Source of the DNA: Candidatus Gastranaerophilales bacterium
GTDB taxonomy: Bacteria; Cyanobacteriota; Vampirovibrionia; Gastranaerophilales; Gastranaerophilaceae
Direction: 5' to 3'
DNA: 59,720 nucleotides
NCBI GenBank assembly: GCA_944323535.1
Contig: CALUSW010000003.1
Location: 1-59,720, forward strand
A program made the translations under genes and the position numbers. The notes under the pieces were generated by a model. That model worked only from the letters and a program-made list of their open reading frames with translations, ran no database searches and had not been told where the DNA came from. Below, in pieces: positions 17,995-26,986 of this stretch; position 1 is the stretch's first letter; every line of letters begins with the position of its first letter.

Positions 17995-18495
17995 TTAACC
18001 TTCAACATACGTTGGTGCGGATTTTGGGCTTTTGCCTTTTATTACGTTATGGTAATATGCATATGTCATGGGAACTTTAGAACTTAATATATCTCCGTCA
18101 ACAACTTCTGCAATGAACAGCGTATGAGTCGGAGTTTCTGCCTGTCCTTTTAATTCACATATTAAATATCCGCATGCATCTTTTATTACCGGCAGGTCAT
18201 TATGTATCTCGTAAGGAATTATATCAAATTTATTACAGTCTCTTCCGCTTCTAAATCCAAAAGTTCCGATTGAAAGCGGATTGGATTCTTCAGATAAGAT
18301 TGATACTGCGAATTTTTTTGCTTCCTTTAAACATAAATGTGTATAATTATCGTGATTTACACTTAAGGCTATTATTGCCGGAGACGCGGCAATCTGCATT
18401 ATACTGTTTACGGTGCAGCCAGTGTATTTTCCGTTTATTGAACAAGAAACAATATAAACTCCGTAAGATAAATTTCTAAATACGTTATTATTCAT
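17995..18495 (-). CDS. flavin reductase-like FMN-binding protein
   Basis: A 166-residue protein of the flavin reductase-like split-barrel family. Typical features are the N-terminal YGVYIVSCSINGKYTGCTVNSIMQIAASPAIIALSV arrangement (quoted here in outline: start, TGCTVNS and SPAIIALSV), the segment FAVSILSEE and the late H-T-L-F-IAEVVDGDIL strand. Such proteins bind FMN and reduce it or pass electrons; several are fused to rubredoxin in anaerobes. It precedes ferritin-like redox functions on the same strand only at a distance: the ferritin terminator lies between them, so they are separate units. Confidence 0.8.
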   Translation of the reverse strand: MNNNVFRNLSYGVYIVSCSINGKYTGCTVNSIMQIAASPAIIALSVNHDNYTHLCLKEAKKFAVSILSEESNPLSIGTFGFRSGRDCNKFDIIPYEIHNDLPVIKDACGYLICELKGQAETPTHTLFIAEVVDGDILSSKVPMTYAYYHNVIKGKSPKSAPTYVEG

Positions 18496-18541
18496 AAAAT
18501 ATCCTTTTTAATTTATCATACCAAATTTATACAAAATAAAA

Positions 18542-18563
18542 CAGGGGCATTTTAATACCCCTG
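18542..18563 (-). terminator. rho-independent terminator after ferritin
   Basis: Reading the minus strand, CAGGGG pairs with CCCCTG (four further A-U/G-U pairs can form inside) and is followed by TTTTATTTT. It lies 19 bases past the ferritin stop codon. Confidence 0.85.
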
Positions 18564-18581
18564 CTGCTTATATTATTAATT

Positions 18582-19091
18582 TTATTCAATTACGGGCTGA
18601 GTAAAAGTTCTTGCAGCAAGCTCTTTATCCAGCATATATATGCATTGTTTATCATTGCATATAAGTCTTAATGTTTTTAATACATTAGAGACATTTGATT
18701 CTTCTTCAACCTGCTCTTTGATATACCAGTCAAGGAAAGAAACTGCTGCTCTGTCTTTTACGCTGTCCGCAACATCGGCAAGAGCATTAATTTTTGAAGT
18801 TACAAGCTGTTCATGTTTTAAAACATCTTCAAATACATCCAAAGGTGATTCCCAGTTTGTTTTCGGCTGTTCTATTTTATCGAGAGTAACCTTGCCTCCT
18901 CTATCTTGCAAGTATTGGAATAACCCCATTGCATGTGCTCTTTCTTCCTGTCTTTGTACATCCATCCAGTTTTTAAACCCCTGAAGATTCATTCTGTCAA
19001 AATATGCATACATTGATAAATATAAATATTCAGAGTAAAATTCAGCATTAATCTGGTCATTAAATGCTTTTTCCAATGTTTCATTTATCAT
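18582..19091 (-). CDS. ftnA: non-haem ferritin
   Basis: Iron-storage ferritin that oxidises Fe(II) and holds it as a mineral in a 24-subunit shell. Starting at ATG 19091 (AAAGGAGG just upstream) gives 169 residues. An upstream in-frame ATG at 19112 would leave the ribosome site inside the coding region and is not preferred. Ferroxidase residues are in place: Glu17 in NAEFYSEYLYL, Glu50 and His53 in QEERAHA, Glu94 in KHEQ, and the Gln/Glu pair in YIKEQVEEE near 127. The EERAHA start of helix B and the length match bacterial FtnA rather than Dps. A terminator follows. Confidence 0.95.
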   Translation of the reverse strand: MINETLEKAFNDQINAEFYSEYLYLSMYAYFDRMNLQGFKNWMDVQRQEERAHAMGLFQYLQDRGGKVTLDKIEQPKTNWESPLDVFEDVLKHEQLVTSKINALADVADSVKDRAAVSFLDWYIKEQVEEESNVSNVLKTLRLICNDKQCIYMLDKELAARTFTQPVIE

Positions 19092-19187
19092 AATAAAACC
19101 TCCTTTATACAACTATCATTAATATTTTATTACTAAATAAAAAAAATACATCAATCTGTTAATCAAAATTACTTATCTCAATTATAT

Positions 19188-19399
19188 TGTCCGAACAAAA
19201 TTTCACGATAAGCCGGCGGCGTGAGTGAAATTTTGAGAGCGGCGTATTGAAAAGCGGATTGCGAGCAGAGGGTGCAGCCGGGTCGGCTTGCGAGGAGCAA
19301 GACGAGCAGGGCGAAAACCCGTTTAATGCGAGCAACCAAGCAGGTGAGTATTAAAGTGGAAATGTTGAATTTTCACTTTAATACGACACTAGATTATAT
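19188..19399 (+). repeat. dispersed repeat R1, long copy (with 89-bp insert)
   Basis: The sequence starts TGTCCGAACAAAATTTCACG and ends at ACTAGATTATAT. Outside an internal insertion it is nearly identical to 33578-33700 (one visible difference, GACACT versus GATACT). It holds two inverted repeats: AAAATTTCAC/GTGAAATTTT and GTATTAAAGTG/CACTTTAATAC. It occupies most of the 360-bp gap between ferritin and the sugar-binding protein gene, which starts 51 bases downstream. No coding frame is credible. Confidence 0.8.
19254..19342 (+). other. 89-bp GC-rich insertion inside R1
   Basis: This segment is absent from the R1 copies at 33.6 and 28.1 kb: sequence before it ends GTATTGAAAA and sequence after it begins GGTGAGTATT, which are contiguous at 33.6 kb. 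It is far richer in G+C than its surroundings, with small inverted repeats such as CTTGC-GAGGA-GCAAG and GCCG-GGT-CGGC. It could be an insertion here or a segment lost from the other copies. Confidence 0.7.
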
Positions 19400-19450
19400 G
19401 TACAAATAACGATTATTTTAATATTATTTTATTATGAACCCGGAGAATAT

Positions 19451-20662
19451 ATGATTAAGTCTCAGTTAAAAAAAATAATTTTAATTATACTGCTTCTAAT
19501 ATCTTTAGGATTTATTTTTGTATATTCATCTCGAAAAAATATGAATAATAAAAAGACTACTGTTGTTTTTTGGACATTGCAATTGGGTTCATATTCCGAA
19601 TACGTCAATAATATAATAAATGAGTTCGAGAGTAATAATCCGAATGTAAAAATTAAATGGATAGATGTGCCGTATTCAGAGGGTGAAAAAAGAACTCTTG
19701 CCGCAATTCTGACGGATAATCCTCCCGATTTGATAAACCTGACGCCTGATTTTTCTCTTCTTTTAGCACAAAAAAATGCACTGTATTTTTTTGATAAAAG
19801 TACGCTGAAACAATTTAAACAGTCATTAATTGCTCCGCTTCAATATAACGGTATGTATTTCGGGATTCCTTTTTATGCTACTTCGGCGGTAACTCTATAT
19901 AATAAGCAGCTTTTATCCGGTAATATACCTAAAAATTATGATGATTTATTTAAAATGGTTCCCCCAAAAAATTCATTCATTACAATGATAAATTTTACGG
20001 AGAATGATACACTTTTAAAACTGCTGAATAAATATGACATAAATTCTTATGACAAAATTTATTCCGAGAAAAGCATTTCATTATATAAAACTTTTAAAGA
20101 ATTATATGGCAAAGGTTATATCCCTAAAGAAAGTATTAACCAGACACACCGGGATTCTCTTGAAAAATATATGTCAGGACAGCTTGCCGTTATAGTAACC
20201 GGTGCAAATTTTATAAATATGATAAAAGAAAATGCACCTTCCGTTTATAAAAATACTGAAATAATGCCGCAGCTAACAGGTGATACCGGACTTTATGATT
20301 ATTCATTGATGAATTTTGTTATACCGGCAAAAGCAAAAAATAAGGAATATGCTCTAAAATTTTGTTTGTTTTTTACGAATAAGAAAAATCAGCTCGATTT
20401 TGTTAAAATGACTCCTATTCTTCCTGTTAATATTGAAGCGCTTGAAGATGATTATTTTAAAACAGATATAGGAACTTTAGAATCGAAAGCGAAAAAAATA
20501 TCAGCAGCACAATTAAACAAATTGCAGCCGCCCCTGCCTTATTTTGAAAACAGAAAAGAGCTCAATAATCTTTCATCAAATTATATACAGGAAATTTTAA
20601 TAAATAATTCTGATATAGAAGAAACACTTAAAAATTTTTCTCAGGATTGGAAAAATCTGTAA
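19451..20662 (+). CDS. family 1 extracellular solute-binding protein (sugar ABC transporter)
   Basis: A 403-residue substrate-binding protein of a carbohydrate ABC transporter. An N-terminal hydrophobic anchor (about 8-26) without a lipobox cysteine suggests it stays tethered to the membrane outer face. The body has the family layout: TTVVFWTLQLGSYSEYVNNI, then IINEFESNNPNVKIKWIDVP, NPPDLINLTPDFSLLLAQK, and YFGIPFYATSAVTLYNKQL. The ligand is probably an oligosaccharide. A lone sugar-type permease at 8960 and a secreted amylase at 28257 may serve the same uptake route. An R1 repeat fills the region upstream. Confidence 0.85.
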   Translation: MIKSQLKKIILIILLLISLGFIFVYSSRKNMNNKKTTVVFWTLQLGSYSEYVNNIINEFESNNPNVKIKWIDVPYSEGEKRTLAAILTDNPPDLINLTPDFSLLLAQKNALYFFDKSTLKQFKQSLIAPLQYNGMYFGIPFYATSAVTLYNKQLLSGNIPKNYDDLFKMVPPKNSFITMINFTENDTLLKLLNKYDINSYDKIYSEKSISLYKTFKELYGKGYIPKESINQTHRDSLEKYMSGQLAVIVTGANFINMIKENAPSVYKNTEIMPQLTGDTGLYDYSLMNFVIPAKAKNKEYALKFCLFFTNKKNQLDFVKMTPILPVNIEALEDDYFKTDIGTLESKAKKISAAQLNKLQPPLPYFENRKELNNLSSNYIQEILINNSDIEETLKNFSQDWKNL

Positions 20663-20697
20663 TTTGAAAAAGATATTTTTTGTTTTAAAATTTTATT

Positions 20698-21813
20698 ATG
20701 AAAATGCCTTTTACCGTGACAATTTTGGATAAATATATATTAAAGCAGATATTTGAAGTATTTGTGCTTGGCATAGTTGTGTTTACTTCTATAATTTTTG
20801 CATCTGATACCTTTATTTCATTGATAAAACAAATATCAAATTACGGTATGCCTTTTAATATTGCTTTTATGATAATACTTTTAAACCTGCCTGCCGTAAT
20901 AGTAATGACAATTCCTATGAGCGTTTTATTTTCTACGGTGATGACTGTAAATAAACTATGCCTGCAATCCGAAATCACAATTATGAAGGCCTGCGGTATA
21001 AGTATAAAAAGAATATCAAAACCAATATTTATTTTTGCTGCGGCAATGGCTGTTTTGACCTTTTTTATAAATGAAACAATAGTACCTGTTACTACTTCGC
21101 AGTCAAAAACTCTTGCTTTGTATGCGTTGGTTCAGCGAAATATTCCTGAAGGTAAAAGAAATTTTTCCATTAAAGAATTAAAAGACGGAAATTATCTTAA
21201 AAGATTGTTTTATGTTGAAAAATGTGAGGATAAACAATTTTCAAATGTCTCCATTCTTGATTTATCCGATACGGATAAAATACAAATACTTCAAGCCAAA
21301 ACCGGTACTTCGGTGCTTGAAGGCTGGCAATTTGATAATGCCTCTGTATATACAATCTCAAAAGCCGGTAAAACCTTAAATACCTCCTGGCTTCATCGAA
21401 CCATAGTTGATTTTGGAAGTGATATACAATACCAGCTGGATAAAAAGAATGACGGCACCGACTATAATTTTATACAATTAATGCCGTATTTGAAAGGAAA
21501 TAAGGCAAATCTTAATAAGACTACACTTGCAAAGTATCGGGTTTCTTTTTGGGAAAAACTTGCTCTTCCGGTAACAACGGTTGTTTTTGTACTGATTGGT
21601 ATTCCGCTTGCCATTACACCTCCGAGAGTCAGACACAACAGAGGCTTTTTGTTTACTATCGGAATAATATTTTGTTATTATATAATAAGGGCTTTTTCTA
21701 TGTCTCTTGGATATAACTATACAATCACTCCTTTTTGGGCAGCCGGTTTGCCTAACATTATAATAGGTATTGCCGGATTCTTCATGTATAAATATAAATC
21801 AGAAAATCTTTAA
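20698..21813 (+). CDS. LptF/LptG-family lipopolysaccharide export permease
   Basis: An inner-membrane permease of the YjgP/YjgQ family, 371 residues, which with LptB extracts lipopolysaccharide for transport to the outer membrane. Layout: DKYILKQIFEVFVLGIVVFT and two more helices at the N-terminus, the signature SEITIMKACGISIKRI (coupling helix, about 97-112), a periplasmic beta-rich domain (about 140-270) and three C-terminal helices (about 280-370). The family usually has two partner subunits, but only one is here, as is common in Cyanobacteria. No clear ribosome site precedes ATG 20698; an ATG two codons later is equally possible. It follows the binding-protein gene by 35 bases. Confidence 0.9.
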   Translation: MKMPFTVTILDKYILKQIFEVFVLGIVVFTSIIFASDTFISLIKQISNYGMPFNIAFMIILLNLPAVIVMTIPMSVLFSTVMTVNKLCLQSEITIMKACGISIKRISKPIFIFAAAMAVLTFFINETIVPVTTSQSKTLALYALVQRNIPEGKRNFSIKELKDGNYLKRLFYVEKCEDKQFSNVSILDLSDTDKIQILQAKTGTSVLEGWQFDNASVYTISKAGKTLNTSWLHRTIVDFGSDIQYQLDKKNDGTDYNFIQLMPYLKGNKANLNKTTLAKYRVSFWEKLALPVTTVVFVLIGIPLAITPPRVRHNRGFLFTIGIIFCYYIIRAFSMSLGYNYTITPFWAAGLPNIIIGIAGFFMYKYKSENL

Positions 21814-22077
21814 ATTGTTAAGAATTGTAAAATTGATAAAACGAAATTTTTATTTACATCGTATATAATAATAATATACATATAAAATACTATATAACTA
21901 ATTATTATATAAGATTTTAGATAATAAAATACCTAAAAAGCAAGTAAATAAAGGAATTAGACTGATTTTGCCTCTTGGACCTTTTTTGTGGTGTGTGTTT
22001 AGGCAATTCTTTATTTCTAAAATTTTTTATTAAGATGTGGGTTAGTTAAAGACAAATGAAGAAAAGGTAGGTTAGTT

Positions 22078-22584
22078 ATGGGTTACGCTTTATTTGCAAA
22101 TCGTAAGATTTATTATACAAATCTTATTTTTACATTGCAGTCAAAATTAGACAATATTATGCAGCAAAAAAACAGTTTATTAACATTCTCTGCAAATATT
22201 GCAGACGGAAAACTTACTGTTGATGAAATAGCATCAGATGCAACAAACTTTAACAATTATGCAGAATACTTACAAGGTGCAGATGCTTATTTAAATACCG
22301 ATGAAGTACAGGATACTGTTGGTGAAATCGGTTCCATTGCAACAGAAACAAACGAAAGTGAAGAATATCTTGCTACAATAGCAGAATTACTCAATACTTC
22401 AGTAAATGAAGAATATGCACAGCAATATAATAAAAAGCTTGAAGTTTTAGAAAATCAGTTAGATATGCAGCAAAAGAAAATAGAGAGCCAGTTAAGTGCA
22501 GCTCAAAGCCAGCTTCAGGCAGTTGAAGAGGCCGAAGGTCAGGCAATTGAAAAAGCAACACCAAAATATAACGGTGTCGGCTAA
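22078..22584 (+). CDS. coiled-coil protein with conserved MGYALFA/ATPK-NGVG termini (copy 1)
   Basis: 168 residues, no signal peptide and no cysteine. The N-terminus (MGYALFANRKIYY) and the C-terminus (QLQAVEEAEGQAIEKATPKY, then NGVG) are almost the same as in the 146-residue protein at 33788. The helical middle differs in sequence and length and is rich in Gln, Glu, Asn and Ala. This pattern fits a self-assembling or secreted helical protein whose ends are used for recognition, which is inference. A long upstream gap (264 bp) with a TTGCCT/AGGCAA inverted repeat at 21968-22006 suggests a regulated leader, and AAGGTAGG precedes the ATG. A terminator follows. Confidence 0.75.
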   Translation: MGYALFANRKIYYTNLIFTLQSKLDNIMQQKNSLLTFSANIADGKLTVDEIASDATNFNNYAEYLQGADAYLNTDEVQDTVGEIGSIATETNESEEYLATIAELLNTSVNEEYAQQYNKKLEVLENQLDMQQKKIESQLSAAQSQLQAVEEAEGQAIEKATPKYNGVG

Positions 22585-22607
22585 TTCTAACTCCCATAAT
22601 CTAACCA

Positions 22608-22636
22608 CAAATGACCGGTTTTATACCGGTCATTTG
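22608..22636. terminator. terminator between convergent genes
   Basis: Stem CAAATGACCGG (22608-22618) pairs perfectly with CCGGTCATTTG (22626-22636), loop TTTTATA. TTATT follows on the plus strand. It separates the coiled-coil gene from the convergent SPOR gene. Confidence 0.85.
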
Positions 22637-23344
22637 TTATTCATTGATAATTTCAGGATTATATCCTTTTGCCTGCATTCTGGTTACCAGTGCATGTGCT
22701 TTTTCTTTATCGGAAAAAGATCCAAGTTGAACTATGTAATAATCGTTAACGGCTTTTATAAAAGGAATAATATCGGGTTCTGTAGAACTTATTGCTTCCT
22801 GAATTTTCATAGCTTCTTCAACTGTTGAATATTTGCCGAGGAATACCTTGGCAACAGTGGTGTCAGGTGCCTGAGGTTTAGGAATAACTTCTGAAACAGA
22901 CGATGTTCTAAAGTCCGGTCTTTGCTTTTCAATATCATTTATATTTGGACGAGGAATTATATTTTTACCTTTTTTATCTTGTTCTCTGTCTTCTGAAGGT
23001 TCATCATTTGTGTCATCAAAACCTGTTTCTTCATATGTAAATTCATTTTGTTGTTCATTTTCCCTAACCGCAACAGAGGGCATTTCATCTTCCATTTGAA
23101 TCCATTTTAAACGTTCGTCAACTGTTTTTATTTCAACATCCATGTCTGAATCATTTAATGTAAGAGAATCATTGTTTCCTATAGAAACATCTGTATCCGG
23201 AGCGTATGATTTAACTATATAAGACAAACCAAAAAATGCTGCAAGAAAAACAAACGTAAATAAATATAAATATCCGAAATTGATTTTCTTTTTTTTCCTT
23301 TTTTTTGCCGGTTTTACCGGAGAATTTTTTTTATTGGATTCCAT
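22637..23344 (-). CDS. SPOR-domain membrane protein
   Basis: 235 residues: a strongly basic cytosolic tail (PVKPAKKRKKKKINFG), one membrane helix (about 24-43), a long acidic periplasmic linker (about 50-155), and a C-terminal SPOR domain (about 160-235). In the SPOR domain KVFLGKYSTVEEAMKIQEAI is followed by DYYIVQLGSFSDKEKAHALV and RMQAKGYNPEI. SPOR domains bind denuded peptidoglycan at division sites, so this is probably a cell-division-associated protein. It is the last gene of a seven-gene minus-strand operon, with its start overlapping the DUF366 stop. Confidence 0.88.
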   Translation of the reverse strand: MESNKKNSPVKPAKKRKKKKINFGYLYLFTFVFLAAFFGLSYIVKSYAPDTDVSIGNNDSLTLNDSDMDVEIKTVDERLKWIQMEDEMPSVAVRENEQQNEFTYEETGFDDTNDEPSEDREQDKKGKNIIPRPNINDIEKQRPDFRTSSVSEVIPKPQAPDTTVAKVFLGKYSTVEEAMKIQEAISSTEPDIIPFIKAVNDYYIVQLGSFSDKEKAHALVTRMQAKGYNPEIINE

Positions 23345-23907
23345 TAAATAACTCCTCTGACTTTTGAAGATGCCAGGTTAATATCTTCAACTTCTTCTTT
23401 GTAGGTTTTAAGCAGATTTTCCGCAAATTTTTTTATATCTTTAATTCCTATATCTTTTGATAAATCCGCAGCTTTGACCGGTGCATTTACGGCATCTATA
23501 TTTAGTCCGAAGTGAATTAAAGCAGATGTTACGGATTTTGTAGCAATTGATACGGATAATTTTTTATCTTCGATATATAAATCATCGCCGTTTCTTCTTA
23601 TTTTAACTGACGGATAATTCTTTTCAATTAACTCTTTGGTTATAGTAACCAATAATCTTTGTTTGTATACCATTTCTATTAATGAAGAATTAAAATTTTC
23701 TTCAATTATACTTAACATATTACGGCTGTAAATGGGTTCATTATTTATTACATCTTCAATATCAACCATATGATTAAGATTTACTTCACATTCTCCTGTA
23801 AATGCAACAACAGCATTACCCATTATATTAAAATTTTTATATATCCAGTGGGGAGCAAGCTGTTCTCCGGTATATTTAATTTTCTCATCTATAAACATTG
23901 TTTTCAT
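23344..23907 (-). CDS. DUF366 family protein
   Basis: 187 residues matching the DUF366 pattern: DEKIKYTGEQLAPHWIYKNF, then GNAVVAFTGECEVNLNHMVD, DIEDV, and YSRNMLSIIEENF, followed by QRLLVTITKELIE. The biochemical function of this family is unknown to me. It sits 11 bases after queC and overlaps the SPOR gene by one base. The neighbourhood may hint at a link to deazaguanine metabolism, but the rest of the operon is mixed, so this is weak. Confidence 0.75.
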   Translation of the reverse strand: MKTMFIDEKIKYTGEQLAPHWIYKNFNIMGNAVVAFTGECEVNLNHMVDIEDVINNEPIYSRNMLSIIEENFNSSLIEMVYKQRLLVTITKELIEKNYPSVKIRRNGDDLYIEDKKLSVSIATKSVTSALIHFGLNIDAVNAPVKAADLSKDIGIKDIKKFAENLLKTYKEEVEDINLASSKVRGVI

Positions 23908-23918
23908 AATGAAATTCC

Positions 23919-24602
23919 TTAGCTAAATAATTTATCAATTATATCGTATCTTTCATTTAATTCTAAAGCCCGTTTTAATCTTACACAAGACTCGCACTTG
24001 CCGCAATGTTTATCCGAGTTTTCATAGCAGCTGTGAAGAAATTCAAAAGGAAAATCTAATTCTGTTCCTTTTTTTACTATTTCAGTTTTGTTTAGATTTA
24101 TAAACGGAGCAATAAGTTCAAGTTTTTTATTAACAGAATTTTTAAAAGAATTGTTTATCGCTTTTATAAATTCTGGAGTATTATCTTTGAAAGTGGCACC
24201 TTCTTCTTTATTTGCACCTATAATAATCGTATCATAATCAAATGCTTCGGCATAACAGGCTGCTATATTAACGAATAACCCGTTTCTATTAGGCACCCAA
24301 ACAGCTTTTGCTGATTTTTCCGTTAATATGATATTGTCTAAATCTTTATTCGTAAACTGCGGAATATTTATCCCTTTATTTAAAGATGATGCTGATATAT
24401 TTTTTAACCAATCAAGTTCTACTGTTATATGTTTTATTTTAAAATAATCAGAGATAGTTTTAGCGGATTTGTACTCAGAATGGAAGGATATTTGTCCGTA
24501 ATTAAAAGTCAGCGCTAAAATATTTTTATACTGATTTTTTATAACTGCAAGACTTACCGCAGAATCCAATCCTCCTGATAATAGAATAATTGCACTATTC
24601 AT
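23919..24602 (-). CDS. queC: 7-cyano-7-deazaguanine synthase
   Basis: An ATP-dependent enzyme converting 7-carboxy-7-deazaguanine to preQ0 in queuosine synthesis. The PP-loop SGGLDSAVSL lies at the N-terminus, and the C-terminal zinc site is visible as four cysteines in CYENSDKHCGKCESC. Starting at ATG 24602 gives 227 residues, near the family norm; the frame extends to 24623, but MRRKIKM would add an unusual head. It overlaps the HEAT-repeat gene by eight bases. No other queuosine genes are in the window. Confidence 0.93.
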   Translation of the reverse strand: MNSAIILLSGGLDSAVSLAVIKNQYKNILALTFNYGQISFHSEYKSAKTISDYFKIKHITVELDWLKNISASSLNKGINIPQFTNKDLDNIILTEKSAKAVWVPNRNGLFVNIAACYAEAFDYDTIIIGANKEEGATFKDNTPEFIKAINNSFKNSVNKKLELIAPFINLNKTEIVKKGTELDFPFEFLHSCYENSDKHCGKCESCVRLKRALELNERYDIIDKLFS

Positions 24603-25569
24603 CTTTATTTTGCGCCTCATCACAAATTTCTTGTCTTATATCATCGAGCAATTTTAAAGCTTCATTTTTTGCTGCGGCAGGAGAATTATCATCGTTTATA
24701 ATTTCTTCAAGAATTTCTTCATCCAGAAGATTATATAATGCAATTACCGCATTTTGTACAACTTCTCTGTTCGTGTCTGCCAGCATTCCTTTTATAAGAT
24801 TTATTGCTCTGTCATCATCAGAATTCATAAGTAATTCTATAGCATTTATTCTTACTTGAGGTGATTCATCTCTGAGTGATTTTACAAGTGCATTAAATAC
24901 TCTTTCTCCTTTAAAATTAAGCTTATTTAATGCTTCTAATGCTCTTTCTTTTAAAAAAGTAAATTTATCAAGAACCCCTTTTTTACTCTCAAGAATTGAA
25001 ACTAAAGAATCTACTGCTTTTGCATCACCTATCATGCCGAGAGCAGAAACAGCGGATTCTTTTACATACACAGAAGACTCGGTTTCATCTTCAACTATAT
25101 TCATTAAAGGAAGAACTGCATATTTATCACCTATTTTGCCTAATGCCTCAGCACAGGATAATTTTACTTTATAGTTTTCATCTTTGCTGTTCAGGCAATA
25201 TAAAAGCGGGTATACAGCCTGTGAATCTTTTGTATTAGCAAGAACTTTTGTTATGTTAACCCTTATTCTGGTTAAATTGTCGGAATCCTGAATTCTTGCC
25301 GCAAGCTTACTTTTCATAAGTAAAGTATCTATTAATACAGGACGGCTTGATTTATCTTTAAATTTATCTATCTTTTGCAATAAAAACATTAAAACTTCAT
25401 AACAGTTAGAATTTTCAAAAAAATAATTATATATCAAAACTAAATGTTCATTCGGAAACTCGGAGGAAAGTGCCGAAATTCTATCTATGGTATCTTTGGC
25501 ATTTTGAGAATCTATTATATTACACTCTTGCGCTAATTTTTCAAAAGGTAAATTTATATTTTCTTCCAT
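24595..25569 (-). CDS. HEAT-repeat protein
   Basis: 324 residues built largely of HEAT/PBS-lyase type helical repeats from about 95 to 315. Units include YPLLYCLNSKDENYKVKLSC, AEALGKIGDKYAVLPLMNIV, SALGMIGDAKAVDSLVSIL, KSLRDESPQVRINAIELLMN and KGMLADTNREVVQNAVIALY. Such solenoids bind other proteins; in the cyanobacterial lineage some act as lyases for bilins, but there is no reason to infer that here. The acidic C-terminus follows the last repeat. It sits in the pheS-hisF operon. Confidence 0.85.
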   Translation of the reverse strand: MEENINLPFEKLAQECNIIDSQNAKDTIDRISALSSEFPNEHLVLIYNYFFENSNCYEVLMFLLQKIDKFKDKSSRPVLIDTLLMKSKLAARIQDSDNLTRIRVNITKVLANTKDSQAVYPLLYCLNSKDENYKVKLSCAEALGKIGDKYAVLPLMNIVEDETESSVYVKESAVSALGMIGDAKAVDSLVSILESKKGVLDKFTFLKERALEALNKLNFKGERVFNALVKSLRDESPQVRINAIELLMNSDDDRAINLIKGMLADTNREVVQNAVIALYNLLDEEILEEIINDDNSPAAAKNEALKLLDDIRQEICDEAQNKDE

Positions 25570-25621
25570 AGCTCACATGTATTAGTACACATATATAGAA
25601 TATATAAAAAATAAACTCTTA

Positions 25622-26227
25622 TCAAGCTTTTCCGCTAAAATTGCCAATTTTTGATAAATGACTCAAATCCTTAGTTTCTACTGCTTTTTGTAGAATTTCT
25701 TTAATATCCTGAAGATTTTCCGTAAATTTTATTTCTTTCAATTCGTCCGGCAGAAGTATATCATCTGTTGTTTTTGTATTTGTAAATCCTTTATTTAATT
25801 CAAGAAATTTTGAGTATAATGATACAATCAATTTCCATTGTTCCGGAATTTTATATTTTTTTCCGGTGTAATATAACATATCACGTTCAAATGAGTCAAA
25901 ATAATTTTCTATAAAATTAACTTGAATCATGTAATCATAATTTTCTTTTTGTTCTTCGCTCATATTGAAAAAAACATTTCCGGTTATTTCTTTTGGCGAC
26001 TTAATATTATCTTCTTTTATATAGTATGCCCATAATAAACATCCGAGATAAAAATCAATATTATTTTTTAGATTTTTTTCAATTTTTGAAGCAAATAGTT
26101 TAAAATGAGTTCTTTTCTGATGAATTGTTGTTAAAGACATTAATTTTGAATAAAAGTTATTAATAAATTCATTAAAATCTATAACTAAATCTCCAAGTCC
26201 GGGATCAAATTTTACTGTATCAGCCAT
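25622..26227 (-). CDS. unknown helical protein
   Basis: 201 residues, soluble and rich in Lys, Asn, Phe and Tyr, without a signal peptide or membrane segment. Recognisable stretches are FDPGLGDLVIDFNEFINNFY at the N-terminus and NYDYMIQVNFIENYFDSFER in the middle; neither identifies a family. The start overlaps the hisF stop by one base, so the two are translationally coupled. The gap to the HEAT gene is 52 bases. It may be a lineage-specific regulatory protein. Confidence 0.65.
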   Translation of the reverse strand: MADTVKFDPGLGDLVIDFNEFINNFYSKLMSLTTIHQKRTHFKLFASKIEKNLKNNIDFYLGCLLWAYYIKEDNIKSPKEITGNVFFNMSEEQKENYDYMIQVNFIENYFDSFERDMLYYTGKKYKIPEQWKLIVSLYSKFLELNKGFTNTKTTDDILLPDELKEIKFTENLQDIKEILQKAVETKDLSHLSKIGNFSGKA

Positions 26228-26985
26228 TATATTCTAACCTCAATATTCTGTAGTGAAAGCTCTTCTTTTAGTTGTTTTACGGGCAGTGTATTAAAATGAA
26301 AAATAGAAGCTGCAAGAGCCGCGTCTGCTTTTGCTTGTTTAAAAACATCCGCAAAATGATTTGAATTTGGACCTGCTCCTCCTGATGCAATAACGGGAAT
26401 ATTTACAGTAGATGTTACCAATTCAGTCATTTCTATATCAAAACCGTTTTGAGTTCCGTCTGCATCCATTGAAGTAAGAAGAATTTCTCCCGCACCTCTT
26501 TCCTGAACTTCTTTAACCCACTTTGATAGTTTTATACCTGAATTAATTTTACCTGCATTTATATGAACATAAAAGTCATTATTAATTCTTTTAGCATCGA
26601 TTGCAATGACTATACATTGAGAACCAAAGTATCCGGAAGAAATATCGATTAAATCAGGATTTTTTACTGCGGCGGAATTAATTGCGATTTTATCGGCACC
26701 TGCGGCAAGCAGCATTTTTATATCTTCTAGAGAATTAATTCCCCCGCCGACAGTAAACGGGATAAATACCTGCCGGGCCACTTTTTTTACCATTTCAACA
26801 GTTGTTTTCCTTTTTTCGTTTGTAGCGGTGATATCAAGAAAAACAAGTTCATCAGCTCCGTCTTCAGAGTATTTTTTTGCAAGCTCGACAGGGTCGCCCG
26901 CATAGCGCAGGTTCTCAAAATTGACTCCTTTTACTGTTTGTCCGTTCTTAACATCTAAGCAGGGTATAATTCTTTTTGCAAGCAT
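26227..26985 (-). CDS. hisF: imidazole glycerol phosphate synthase cyclase subunit
   Basis: The cyclase half of the HisHF enzyme, which makes imidazole glycerol phosphate and AICAR in histidine synthesis. The 252-residue barrel shows the family's [19 protein letters not shown] (with the catalytic Asp11-type residue in CLDV), [48 protein letters not shown] (second catalytic Asp) and PVIASGGAG motifs. No other his genes are nearby. It starts one base after the pheS stop, giving tight coupling. Confidence 0.96.
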   Translation of the reverse strand: MLAKRIIPCLDVKNGQTVKGVNFENLRYAGDPVELAKKYSEDGADELVFLDITATNEKRKTTVEMVKKVARQVFIPFTVGGGINSLEDIKMLLAAGADKIAINSAAVKNPDLIDISSGYFGSQCIVIAIDAKRINNDFYVHINAGKINSGIKLSKWVKEVQERGAGEILLTSMDADGTQNGFDIEMTELVTSTVNIPVIASGGAGPNSNHFADVFKQAKADAALAASIFHFNTLPVKQLKEELSLQNIEVRI

Positions 26986-26986
26986 T

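Noticed and set aside
22496-22828. A plus-strand frame across the end of the coiled-coil gene and the SPOR gene
   Set aside because: It crosses a terminator and lies antisense to the SPOR domain.
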